64,000 nucleotides of DNA from Sandaracinaceae bacterium. GTDB lineage: Bacteria > Myxococcota_A > Polyangia > Polyangiales > Houyiibacteriaceae. Of the stretch, positions 50,949-62,300 are shown one piece after another. Below the pieces are notes generated by a model. It searched no databases and had not been told where the DNA came from. It worked only from the letters and a program-made list of their open reading frames with translations. The stretch spans positions 496,001 to 560,000 of the forward strand of contig JACKEJ010000007.1 in NCBI GenBank assembly GCA_020633055.1, written 5' to 3'. Within the stretch, counting starts at the first letter, position 1; every line of letters begins with the position of its first letter. The position numbers were made by a program, and so were the translations under genes.

Positions 50949-52160
50949 ATGCGTTGCTCGTGGGCCCTGTCGTCTGTCCTCCTATGCCTGCTGGGCATCG
51001 GCGTCGTGCCCGTAGCGCAGGCGCAGCCCGAGCACGGCGCGTGGGGCAACCCCGGGGACACCATCGTGGGCGTGGACGCGCGCGCCCCGCTCCCGGCCAG
51101 CCCAGCCGACTACACGCGCGAACGAGTGGGAGCGGTCATCTGGGACTACCCCACGCAGGCCGCCGGCCCCACGCGAGCTCTGATCGACGCGTGGCGGCCC
51201 GCCTGGGACCGCATCGAGAGCGACCTCGGCGAAGCGCTCGACAGCCAGATGCACATCCGTGTCGCGCGCAACGCAGAGGAGATGCACGCCCTCGCGCCGG
51301 TGGGCGCGCCGCCCCCCGAGTACGCGGCCGGGGTGACGTACCCATCGCTGGGGCTCATCCTGCTGTCGTTCACGGCGCCGCAGGGGGTCGAGCCCCCCGA
51401 CATCGAGAAAGTGCTCGTCCACGAGCTGTCCCACCTCGCGTTGCACCGCGCGGTCCAAGGGCACCCCGTGCCCCGCTGGTTCACGGAGGGCCTCGCCATC
51501 CAGCAAGCCAACGAGCTGTCCTTCGAGCGCGCCAAGGTGCTCATGCGCGCGGCCTTCGGCAGTGAACGCATCCCGCTGGCCGAGCTTTCTCAGCGCTTTC
51601 CCGAGCGCGCGTATCAGGTAGACCTGGCGTACGCCCAGAGCGCCGACATCGTCCGCTATCTGCTCGACGACCCGCGCGGACGGGCGAAGCTCCGGCGGCT
51701 CGTGAGAGAGCTGCGTGGCGGCGCGCCGTTCGCCGACGCCCTCGAGGCCGCCTACTACGTGCGCCCCGCGGAGCTGGAGCGCGAGTGGGTGGCCGACCTC
51801 GGCGCCCGCAACCGCTGGTTCCCCGTGCTGGTCGGCGGCGGGGTCGCGTGGGCCATCGCCGCGCTCCTCTTACCCATCGCCTACGTTCGGCGTCGGCGTC
51901 GCGCGAAGGAGAAGCTGGAGGCCATGGCGCGCCGAGAGACGGCCGAGCGCGCCGCCCGGCTGCGCGAGCTCACGGAGACCCTCGAAGCGCGCCGGCAGTT
52001 GTGGGTGGTCTCGGTCAGCGGGTCCCAACCCGGGAGCGACGCAGACGCGTCCGACGCTCCCAGACCGCCCGTGGAAGCCATCCGCCGTGATCACGTGCGG
52101 GACGCCGACGGTACCCTCCCGGTGGTGCGCGTCGGCGACGAGACGCACACGCTACACTGA
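50949..52160 (+). CDS. Peptidase MA-like zinc metallopeptidase, membrane-anchored
   Basis: A 403-aa protein. Signal peptide SSVLLCLLGIGVVPVAQAQ, then a gluzincin-type domain with HELSH (about 158-162) and the third ligand Glu in RWFTEGLA (about 180). One membrane helix lies near the C-terminus (VLVGGGVAWAIAALLLPIAY, about 293-313), followed by a basic, helical cytoplasmic tail. The protease domain faces the periplasm. An upstream ATG at 50886 adds 21 residues before the signal, less likely. A hairpin follows the stop. Targets unknown. Confidence 0.85.
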   Translation: MRCSWALSSVLLCLLGIGVVPVAQAQPEHGAWGNPGDTIVGVDARAPLPASPADYTRERVGAVIWDYPTQAAGPTRALIDAWRPAWDRIESDLGEALDSQMHIRVARNAEEMHALAPVGAPPPEYAAGVTYPSLGLILLSFTAPQGVEPPDIEKVLVHELSHLALHRAVQGHPVPRWFTEGLAIQQANELSFERAKVLMRAAFGSERIPLAELSQRFPERAYQVDLAYAQSADIVRYLLDDPRGRAKLRRLVRELRGGAPFADALEAAYYVRPAELEREWVADLGARNRWFPVLVGGGVAWAIAALLLPIAYVRRRRRAKEKLEAMARRETAERAARLRELTETLEARRQLWVVSVSGSQPGSDADASDAPRPPVEAIRRDHVRDADGTLPVVRVGDETHTLH

Positions 52161-52195
52161 CGGAACGGCGAAGCCCCGCGCGTCACGGGGTTCCG
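52161..52195 (+). terminator. Hairpin after the MA-like peptidase gene
   Basis: CGGAAC with GTTCCG at the base and CCCCG with CGGGG above, separated by a seven-base bulge, directly after the stop codon. No T-tract. Confidence 0.4.
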
Positions 52196-52242
52196 TGGCA
52201 TGGCGGGGCGAACCTGGCGGGGGCGCTGCCCGTACGGCGGGA

Positions 52243-52371
52243 CTACTTGCTCTCGGGGTGGATCGGGAACTTGGGGGTCGTCCCGTTCTTCTCGAGCTTC
52301 TTCTTGCGCGCGCGGCCCATCTTGGTGGACTTGTTCTGGCGCCGGGTCTTGGTCTTGCTAGTCGCGGACAT
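52243..52371 (-). CDS. 42-aa basic protein
   Basis: An ATG at 52371 opens a 42-codon frame (MSATSKTKTRRQNKSTKMG, ending HPESK). About a third of residues are Lys/Arg. It is not in the longer frames and lies in the only gap between convergent neighbours. Composition suggests RNA or DNA binding. It does not look like the 47-aa protein at 30623 beyond charge. No family name can be given. Confidence 0.55.
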   Translation of the reverse strand: MSATSKTKTRRQNKSTKMGRARKKKLEKNGTTPKFPIHPESK

Positions 52372-52459
52372 GGGGCGCGTTGTAGCGGGCCCTCCTCTCC
52401 CGGGCAAGGGCATTTTTATGTGCTAGTGCTGGGAGCCGTGCGTCGGACGCGGTGTTCGG

Positions 52460-53344
52460 TCAAGCGCCAGTCTCCTCGCGCCGCGTTTGGGCGCGCACGA
52501 CCTCCCGGTAGGCGGCGTGCAGCTGGGCGACGACGGGACCTGGCCGGCCGTCGGCGATCCGACGGTCGTCCACCTGCACCACGGGGACCACCTCGCGAAT
52601 GCTGCTGGTGATGAAGACCTCGTCGGCGGCATAGAGGTCGGCCGGGAACAGCGCCTCCTCGTCCACGGGCAGCCCCACCCGGCGCGCCGCTTCGAGCACG
52701 GTCCGGCGCGTGATGCCGTCCAGGATGCCCGCCTCGGGGCGCGGCGTGCGCAGCCGCCCGCCCGTGACCACGAACACGTTGGAGCTGGCGCCCTCGAGGA
52801 CCTCTCCGCCGCGGCCCGTGATGATGGCTTCGTGCGCGCCTTGCTGCTTGGCGGCGTGCACGGCCAGCAGATTGGCGAGGTAGTTGGAGGCCTTGACGCC
52901 GGCGGCTTGGGGGTCGTCCGTAGGTCGCGAGACCTGTGCCACGCGCACGGAGACGCCGTGGGTGTAGTGCGCAGCCGGCACGGTGGGCACCGGCGCTGCG
53001 ATGATGACGCGCGTGGGCTCTTTGGCCGTGGTGAGGTCGTAGGTGAGCGGCCCGCTCCCGCGCGTGATGACGACGCGGACGTAGCTGTCCGAATTGCCGG
53101 ACGCGACGTGCGCACGCGCCACCTCGTCTCGCAGCTGGTCGATGGACACGGGCAACGCGATGAGCAAGCGCTGGGCCGACCGCGCGAGGCGCTCGAGGTG
53201 CTCGAGCTCGGCGAACGGTACGCCGTCGTAGGTTCGATACACCTCGAACACGCTGTCTCCATAGAGGAAGCCGCGGTCGAACACGGAGACCTTCGCGTCG
53301 GACTCCGCGAAGATCTCCCCGTTGATGGAGACGACGGTGGGCAC
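52460..53344 (-). CDS. Class IV PLP aminotransferase/lyase (IlvE/PabC-like)
   Basis: A 294-aa fold-type IV PLP enzyme (GTG start). Family marks: INGEIFAESDAKVSVFDRGFLYGDSVFE-type N-terminus, Lys151 (GVKASNYLANLLA) as the PLP lysine, Glu184 in EVLEGASSNVFVV, LDGITRRTVLE and DEVFITSSIREVVPV. The group includes branched-chain aminotransferase, D-amino-acid aminotransferase and aminodeoxychorismate lyase. The sequence alone does not decide; the short length and TSSIREVVPV lean to a PabC/D-AAT-like enzyme. It starts 3 bp after the giant TPR gene and should be co-transcribed. Confidence 0.88.
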   Translation of the reverse strand: MPTVVSINGEIFAESDAKVSVFDRGFLYGDSVFEVYRTYDGVPFAELEHLERLARSAQRLLIALPVSIDQLRDEVARAHVASGNSDSYVRVVITRGSGPLTYDLTTAKEPTRVIIAAPVPTVPAAHYTHGVSVRVAQVSRPTDDPQAAGVKASNYLANLLAVHAAKQQGAHEAIITGRGGEVLEGASSNVFVVTGGRLRTPRPEAGILDGITRRTVLEAARRVGLPVDEEALFPADLYAADEVFITSSIREVVPVVQVDDRRIADGRPGPVVAQLHAAYREVVRAQTRREETGA

Positions 53345-53347
53345 GAC

Positions 53348-56300
53348 TCAGCTCTTGAGGGTGGCGAGCAGCGCGGCGGCGCGCTCGTGAGACGCGTCCT
53401 CCGCCACAGCGCGCTCGAGCATGGAGATGGCCTTGGAAGCCTCCCCTTGCTGATGCGAGATGTCGCCCAGGTAGAAGTAGACGTCCGCCTTGGACAGACC
53501 GTCGCTCGGCTGCAGCTTCTGGAGCAGCAGGGCGCGGAACGTCTTCTGGGCGCGATCGAAGTCGCCGTTGCGGTGGGTCAAGAGACCTAGGTCCTTGAGG
53601 ATGCCCACGTTGGTGAGGTCGATGCGGAAGGCCGCGTCGTAGTGCTCGAGCGCGCCCGCCTGGTCCCCCATGCGGTCGAGCGCCTTGCCCAACCGATGAT
53701 GGAAGGTGGCGAGCTCCTTGCTGCGACGTCCGCCGAAGCTGGCGATGATCTGCTCCAAGACCGGCACCGCGTCGGCCTGGCGGCCCGCCTCGATGTACAG
53801 ATCGCACAGGGGCAGCAACACCTCGCGGTCCTCTGGGGTGAGCTGCGCCGCGCGCTCCAGGTACGTCGCCCCGCTGGCCGGGTCGGCCAGCTTGTCCGTG
53901 TAGAGGGTGGCGATCTCCTTGTAGAGCGCGACGCGTGCCTTGTCGTCCGCTGCGCGGTCGGCCTCCTCCGCGAGGAAGGCCGCGAGGGCCACGTGCTTCT
54001 GATGCGCTTCGAGGTGCTTACGCAGCTTCTTGCGCGCCTCCCCCGACTCGTCGAGCTCGGCCGCCTGACGCAGCATTCCCTCCGCGCGCTCCAGGTCACT
54101 CAAGTCCTGCTCGGCGATGTCGGCGACGCGCAGCGTCGCCTCGAGCGCTTCGGCGCCGGCGAGCACCGGCAGCAGCTGGTCCAGCGCGTCCGCGACGGCT
54201 GGCTTGTCCGAGAGCTTCTCGAAGAGCGTGACGCGCGCCCGCAAGCTGGCCTCGTGGCGGGGCGTCTGGGCCAACACGCGGTCATGAGCAGCGATGGCGC
54301 CCGCCGTGTCGTCGAGCTGGTCTGCGCGCACGTCCGCGAGCCTCGTGAGCAACGCGGTCAGCTGCGCGGGGTCGCCCTCACGACTGCTGCGGTCCTCGAG
54401 GGTGGACGCCACCTCGTCCCAGCGTCCTTCGAGTCCGAGCAGTCGCTCCATCTCGTCCAGAGCCTCTCCATGGTTCGGGTCGATCTCGAGGATGCCGCGC
54501 AGCTGATCGAGCGCGTCGCCGCGTCGCCCGAAGGCCTGCTCGTCGAGGCGCGCCATCCGCACGCGCGCGCGGATCTGGTCCTCGGTCGTCTCGGCCAGGT
54601 CGAGGCGCCGCTCCAGCAGATCCTTGAGCGAGTTCCAGCGCTCGTCTGCCGTGTAGAGCTGCTCCAGGGCTTCGATGGTGGCGAGCAGCGTGGGGTCCTC
54701 CTCCAACAGCTCTTCGTATGCGAGCGTGGCCTTCTGCGCGTCCTCGAGCGGTCCCGCGTAGGTCTCCGCCAAGCGTCGGCGCTGCGCGATGCGCACCGCC
54801 GGGTCGGGCTCCACCTCGATGCGCTTCGCCAACAGCTGCACGACTTCGTGCCAGTCCTGTTGGGTCGTGCGCATGTCGATCAGGCCATCGAGCGCTTCGG
54901 GGTCGGTGGGGTCGATGTCGAGGATCTGGACCAGGCACGCCGACGCGGTGTCCGTGTCGCCAGCCGCCGCCGCCAGCGCGGATGCCTCACGCAGGCGGTC
55001 CTTCTTGGCGAACTCGTCCATGTCTGCCACTGCCCAAGCGCGGAGCGCGGGGATGAGGTCGGCGCTGCGTTGACTTGCGCGCAGCAGGTCCACCAGCTGT
55101 GCGTGCGCCTCGAGCGCCTCGGCGTCCGCCGCGATGGCGGCACGCAAGCACGCCTCCGCGGCGGTCTGGTCGCCCATGCGGTCGCGGTACCACCCGGCGG
55201 CGCGCAGGTTGAGGTCACGGACCATCATGCTGTCGAGGTCCCCGCTGCGGCTGACCGCCTCGACCATTCCGCGCAGCGACTCCCAGGCCCCGGACGCCTC
55301 GGCCAGACGCTCCACCTCAGCCGACAGGAGCGTGTCACGCGGGTCGAGCTCGAAGGCCCGCCGCACCGCGCTCAGCGCGCGCTGGGTGTCGCCCAGGTCG
55401 TTCTCCCAGATGGCCGCCGCGTCCTGCAGCATGCGCACCCGCTCCCCGTCCGTGTCGGCGAGGCGGATGCGGATGTCGTAGAGCTCGAGCAGCTTGTCGT
55501 TGCGCGACTCGGCGCGGTAGGCGTTGTCGAGCACCTCCACCACGTCCATCGCGAGGCCGGGGTTGTCGGTGAGCGACTCGAGGACATTCAGCGCCGCCTC
55601 GTTGCCTGGCTCGACCTCGACCACCTCCTGATACGCCGCGAACGCCCCGCGGAGGTCCTGGAAGCGCTCGTTGCGCAGCGCACCGAGGCGCAGCAGCAAG
55701 GCGATGCGCGCTTGCGAGTCGTCGGACGAGGAGACGCGCCGCTCGATCACCTCGGACAAGGCGCTCCAGTTCTCGGTCTTCTCGTGCAGACGGTCCAGCG
55801 TCGCCAGCAGCTCCGGCTCGTCGCCGACCTGCTCCAGCGCGCGCTGGATGGCGCTGACCGCGCGATTGTCGTCGCCGAGGTGGGTCTCTGCGATGTTCGC
55901 CGTGCGCACGAACAATCCGCGCGCGACCTGTGGGTCGAGCGAAGAAGCGGCACGCCCCATGAACGTGTCTGCCGCCGCCGCCCACTGACCGAGCGCAGCC
56001 GCCAGCCGCTCGATGTCGTTCTGGATGGCCTCGTCGCTCGAGTCCTCGGCCAGCGCTTGTCGCAAGCTCTCGAACGCAGCCGGCGCGTCGGAGCGACCGT
56101 ACTCGTGCGTCTCGGCCAGCTGTCGCAGGAAGTCCTTCTTCTCGAAGGGGTCGACGGCTCCGTCCGCGCGGAGCCGCAGCAGCTCCGCCAGGCCGTCGTT
56201 GCGCCCCTGCGCGCGCAGGAGTGGCTCCAGTACCTCGGCCGCCTGCTCGCGATAATCCGCCAGGTGCGAGATGCGCGTCAGCGCTGCGAGGGAGGGCTCG

Positions 56301-59300
56301 TGGGCCGGGTCGATCTCGAGCGCGCCGCGATACATCTCGAGGGCCTCGAGCACGTCGTCCAGCTCGCGCTCGAGCACGCTGCCGGCTCGGTGCACGAACC
56401 CCACCTTGAGCTCGGGGGCGGCAGCCTGCTCCGCCTGCACACGCAGGGTGTCGAGGAGCTCCGGCCACATCGCCTGGCGCTCGTAGAGCCGCGCCAGGCT
56501 CACCACGGCGTCCGGGTGGCCGTCCTGCAGGGTGAGCACCCCCAACAGAGCGTCGATCGCCTGTTGCGGACGCGAAAGCTGCGTCTCTTCGAGCTGCGCG
56601 AGCCGCAGGCCGAGTTCGATCTTGAGCTCGGGGTCTTCCTCGATCTCGACGCGACGCGCCAGCACCTCGCTCAGCTCGTTGAACTTGCTGCCCTTCGTGT
56701 AGAGTAGATCCAGCGACTCGAAGGCGAGCGCGTCGTTCGGGTCCTCGACCGTCGCGCGCGTGTAGGCCTCGATGGCGCCTGCCGGGTTGGCCAACAGCTC
56801 CTCGAGCACCGATCCGGCGCGGCGGAGGTACTCGGCGCGCTCCATCGGATCGAAGCTGCGCTCGGTCTTCTTGTTGAGGACGTCGACCATGCCGGTCCAG
56901 TCCCCGACCATGGTGTGGAGACCCTCGAGCATGTCGAGCGCGTGCGTGCTCTCGGGGTCGTGCTCGACCAGCCGCTCGTAGGTGGTGATGGCAGACCGCG
57001 GGTCACCCAGCTTCTCGTCCTGGATGCGCGCGAGCGCCCCGAGCAGCTCGCCGACGTTGGTCGGGTCCTCGGAGGCTTCGATGGCTTGCTCGTAGGCCGC
57101 TACGGCCTGTCCCCAGTCGGACACCTGCTCGGCCAGCCGGTCGATCTGGGCGCGCGCCTCGGTCGACTCGGGCGCCTTCGCGAACGCCCTGCCCCACGCC
57201 TCGAGCGCGAGCGCGGCGTCACCGCCCCGCGTCTCGTGAAGGGATGCCACCTCGCCCAGGATGCGCTCCGCGTCCTCGGGCGCGTCGGCCAACGCGGCCT
57301 GGGCTTCCAGGATGGCGATGAGCTTGCGCCACTCGTCTTGCTGGCGGTAGATGGGCTCCAGCACCTCGGTGATGCGGCGCTGGTGCTGCTCGTTCATGAC
57401 CAGACGCTCGAGCTCGGCCACGGTGGGCGCGTGCGTCGGGTGCGCGACGAGCACCTCCTCGAAGGTGTCGATTGCGCCCTCCACGTCGTTCAGCTCTGTG
57501 GCCTGCAGCACGCCCAGGCGGTGACGCAGCTCGGCCTCCTCGGGCGTCCCCACGGCCGCGTCGATGCGGAAGCGCAGGTGGTCCGCCAGCTCGTCGTACT
57601 GGCTCGCGGCGCCCAGCAGGCGGTCGACGGCCTGCACCGCGCGCACGTCGTCCGGTGCCACCTCGATGATCTCGCGATACAGCTCGGTCGCGCCTGCCGC
57701 GTCCGACAGCTTGGTCTCCTTCACGGCAGCTGCGCGATGCAGCACGTCCACGCGCTCGGCGTCGGTCTCCGCGAGATCCACGCGTTCGCGGTAGAGCTGC
57801 AACAGGGGCTCCCACTGGCTGGTGCGCTGATAGACGGACTCGAGAGCCGCGAACAGGTCTGCCCGCGTCGGGTCGAAGCGTAGCGCGCGCGCAAAATAGC
57901 CCGCCGCGCGCTTTGGATCTTCCCGGCGCTGGTCGAAGATGCGCGCGGTCGTGACGCAGAGCTCCGCGGTGTCTTCGTCGTCGACCGAGACCTCGTCGAG
58001 CGCCGCCGCATAGATGTCGCCGAGCCGGTCCCACTTGTCGAGGACGTTGGCCATGCGCGTGAGCGTGTCCCACACCGCGCGATCACGCGGGTCCTCGTTG
58101 AAGAGCCGCGCATACGCCTCGAGCGCACCATCGAGGTCCTCGAGGTAGTCTTCGTGCAGCTCGCCCATGCGGCCGAGCAGCTCCTTGCGAGCGGCCAGGT
58201 CGTTCTCACTCGCGAGCCGTGCTTCGAGCGCGGACCGCACGTTCGGCCACTCCATGCGGGCCAGGTACACAGGCTCGAGGATGCGTGCTGCGGCGCCGCT
58301 GTGGTCGGGGTTGCCCATCAGGACGCGTAGGGCCTCGATGCTGGGCTCGTGGTTCCCATCCAGCTTGAGCGCCTTCTCCAAGTTCTCCATGCCCGCGTAG
58401 GCGTCGTCCAGCGCGTCCACCTGCACACGCCCGAGCCGATAGTGGAGCGACACCGGCTCCCCGGCGCCCACCTCGATCTGGCGCTCCAACATGGACGCCA
58501 GGTCGGCGTGCCGCTCGGCGCGTGCGTACAGCGCCTCGAGCTTGCCGTAGGCCTCCTGGTTGCGTTCGTCCTCGAGCACCACGGCCTCGAGGGCGTCGAT
58601 GGCGGAGCGCACGTCTTCCAGGTGCTCCTCCGAGATGCGCGCTTGCTCGAGGAGCAGCTGGACGCGCTCACCGACGCTCTCCGCGACCTCGGTCTTGCGA
58701 CGGAGCGTCTCGATGAGCGCGGTGTAGTCCCCGGCCGCAGCCTGCAGCGCCTGCAGCGCATCGAGCGCCGCGCCGAAGTCCGGACGCTGCTCCAGCACGC
58801 GCCGGTAGTAGAGCCGCGCCGTGTCGATGTCGTTCAGGTGGTCGCGGGCCGTGGCGGCGATGGTCATCATCACGTTGACCTGCAGGTCTCCGTCCATGAT
58901 GTCGGGGCTCACATCGCGCAGGGTCGACACATAGGGGGCCCACTGAGCCGAACGCTCGGCCAGCCTCCCGTAGTCGCTGACCATGGCGCCCAAGTCGTCC
59001 TCTGCGACGCCCGCACGGACCGCACGGCCCATGAGCGTGAACGCCTGCGTGGTGTCGTCGAGCCCCATCTCCGCCACTTCGGCGGCCTGCCGTAGCGCCC
59101 CGAGCCGCTCCACCGGGTCGTCGCTCTCGGCCACGACCTCGAGCACGCTGATCAGCTCGGCGTAGAGGCCGGTCGACTGATAGTGCGGCACGAGCACGCG
59201 CGCGGCGTCGACCCGAGCGTGCCCTTCGGGATCCGTGACGATCTCTTCGAGGGCGTTGAGCGTGCCGGGGTGGCCAGGCACCTGCGCCAAGACCTCGCCA

Positions 59301-62300
59301 TACGCCTCGATGGCGCGGTCCACCTGCTGCGTGCGCACGCGCATCAGCTCGGCGGCCGCGAAGCGGAGCTCGGCCATCTCGGCCGGGTCACTCACCAGGT
59401 CGAGCTGCTGCTCGCGGATCTCCAGTAGGTCGTCCCACTTCTCGGTCTCGCCGTACAGCTTGACCAGCGCGTCGTACGACTCGGCATCGGGGCCGAAGCG
59501 CCCGAGCACGTCGTTGTAAGCCACGATCGCGTTGTCGAGGTCGACGAGGCGGCGCGCGTACACCTCGCCCACCCGTCGCGCGATGGCCCGCTGCTCGTCG
59601 GGATCCTCGGTGACGGCATCGCGGTTCTGCAGAATTCCGACGAGGTTCTGCCACTGCGACTCCATCTCGTAGAGGCGCTCGAGCGCGCGCATGGCGCCGA
59701 CGTCGTCGGGGGAGTTCTCGAGCTGCGCGCGATGCGCGTCGATGGCACCGGGGCGGTCATCCAGCGTGCTCTCGAGCAGCTCTGCCAGGCGCACCAGCAG
59801 CCCGCCGCGGAGCTCTGGATCGTGCTCGAATCGGATCTGGCGCCGGAGGTCCTCCGCGAGGGCGGGGAAATTCTCCGCTCCCAGGTGGATGCGCTCGAGC
59901 GCCTGAGACGCCGGCACCACGTTGTCCGGGTTGTCCGGGTCGACGGAGATGAGCCGCTGGTAGGCGCGCTCCGCGTGCGCGGGGTCCGCCTCCTGCTCAT
60001 CCCACAAGCGCGCGACCTCGAGCAGCAGCTCGCCCGAGAGGTACGGCTCGTTGACGGCCTCGATGGCGCGCTCCAGCACGGCCGCGCGCTCGCGGTGGGC
60101 ATCGCGGATGGTGGCGAGACGGGCCAGCACCTCGCGCGTGCTCGCCTCGGACGGGTCGGCCTCCACGGCACGAGCGTACGCACCGAACGCGCGATCGACG
60201 TCCTGCAAACGCTCCTCGTTGAGCTCGCCGATGCGCGTCAGCAGGGCCACGCGCGCGCCAGGGTCGCGCACGTCCTCGAGCTGCACCTCGAGGGCGCGCA
60301 CGAGCTGTGGATAGGCGCCCTGCTCCGAGTAGAGCGGCTCCAGGATGGCCGCGATGCGTTGCCGCTGACTTGGCTCCGTGATCAGCCGCTCCAGCGCCTC
60401 TTGGGCACGCATGTGAGTCGGCGCGTCGAGCAGGACCTGCTCGTAGTAGTCGACGGCTTGCACCGGCTGGTCCAGACGCGTCTCTGCGATCTCGCCCAGC
60501 TCGAAGGTGATGTCGACACGTTCGGGACCGCTGGCTTGGTCGAGGTCCTCACGGCGCAGCGCCGCCAGGTCGCGCCAGCGCTCGGTGCGCCGATAGAGGC
60601 GGTCGAGCGCCCGCCGGGTCGGCACGTGATCCGGCGTGAGTTCGATGACCTCCTGATAATACTGGATGGCCTTCGGGAAATCCTCGAGGAGCTCTTCGAA
60701 CAAGAAGCACACCTGCAGCAGCAGCTCGCGCTTCTGCTCCGCGTCGATCGTCTCGGCGATGCGGTTGCGGTAGAGCGCCTGCAAGTCGTCCCAGCGCTCA
60801 CGGTTGGTGAACAGCTCCTTCAGCGACACGAACGAGCGCTCGTTCACGGGGTCTTCGCTGAGCACGCGCTTGTGGAAGGGCTCGGCCTTGTCCGGCTGGT
60901 TGAGCACCACCTCGTACAGATCGGCCGTGCGGCGCGAGAGGTCGAGCACGTCCACGGTGCTGAGCTCGCCCGCTTCGATGGCCGTGGAGTAGGCGACGGC
61001 GAGCTCTTCGTGCTTGCCGGCCTGCTCGGCCGCGCCAGCGAGCCGGTCCCACAGCTCGGCGTCCGAGGGGCGGTCCAGGAACGCTGCCTCCAGCGCGCGG
61101 TATGCGCCGTCCGCGTCACCCAGCTCGGTCGCCGCCAGCTCGGCCAGACGCAGACGCAGGTTGCGCACCTCTTCCTCGTCGGTGGTCTGTGCCAGCCGCT
61201 GCTCGAGGATCTCGTGGACCTTCGTGAACTCTCCCTTGCGCGTGTAGGCCGGCTCGAGGACCCGCCCGAGTCGGAGGGCCAGGCCCCCGTCGTCGCTCTC
61301 CTTGATGGCCTCGAGACCTCGCACCGCGGCCTCGCTCCCCGGGTCCGCCTTGAGCGCCACGGCGTAGGCCTCGACGGCGTCCGCGGGGCGCGACAAGAAC
61401 GTCCGCAGCACGTCCCCGTGGCGCAGCGCCAGCTGCCCAGCCTCCGAAGAGCCAGCCTCTACCAGCTCACGTCGACGCCCCAGCATCGCGCTGACCTCTT
61501 CCCAACGCCCCGCCGCGCTCGCGAGCCGATCGAGGGCGCGGAGCGAGTCGGCGTCCATCGGCTCGATCTCGAGGATCGCGCGGTAGCGCGCCGCAGCGGA
61601 GTCTGGTTCCTCCAGCAGGTGCTCTTCGAGCTCCGCCACTTCGCTCAGCAGCACCCAGCGCTCGCTCGGCGCGTCCGTGTGCGCCAGGCGGTGATCGTAC
61701 AGCTCACGCAGCTCGCTGGACTTGCCCTCCACGCGATAGAGCCGCCCGAGCACGTCGAGCGCCTCGACGTCTCGCGGGTCGCCCTCGAGGATGGCCTTCA
61801 GCTCGACGATGGCGTCGGCCGTGGCACCCAGCTGCTCTCCCGCGACGGACGCGATGCGGCGCCGCAGCTCGGTCCGCTCGACGGAATCGACGCCGTCGGA
61901 CTTCAGGCGCGCGCGGTATAGCTCGACCAGCGGCGCGTACGCGCCAGCGCGCTCGGCGGTCTCGGCCAGCGCCAGGCGGGTGTCCTGGTTCTCGGGGGCC
62001 ACCCGATAGGCCTCGGCCGCGTGCTTGAACGCCGCCGAGGCGTCCCCCAGCTGCGTCAGACACAGGACACGCAAGCGCTCCAACAGCTCGAGGCGAGCCG
62101 CGCCGCCGTCCTCGGACGTGTCACTGTTGCGCGCCAGCAGCTCGAGCAGGCCGACCAACCGCGGCCACTTCTCTTCGCGCTCGTAGATGGGCACCAGGGC
62201 AGTGGCAGCCTGGACGTTCTCACTGTCGACGGCCAACACGCGCTCGTAGTTGCGGAAGGCACGATGGGGCTCGCCGATCTGGTTTTCGTAGAGGTGCGCG

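Noticed and set aside
53642..56707. A 1021-codon open frame on the plus strand inside the giant TPR gene
   Set aside because: It mirrors the repeat codons of the minus-strand gene, is Arg/Leu/Val-rich with no domain, and several more like it (for example 59732-61921) occur along the same gene, as expected in GC-rich DNA.
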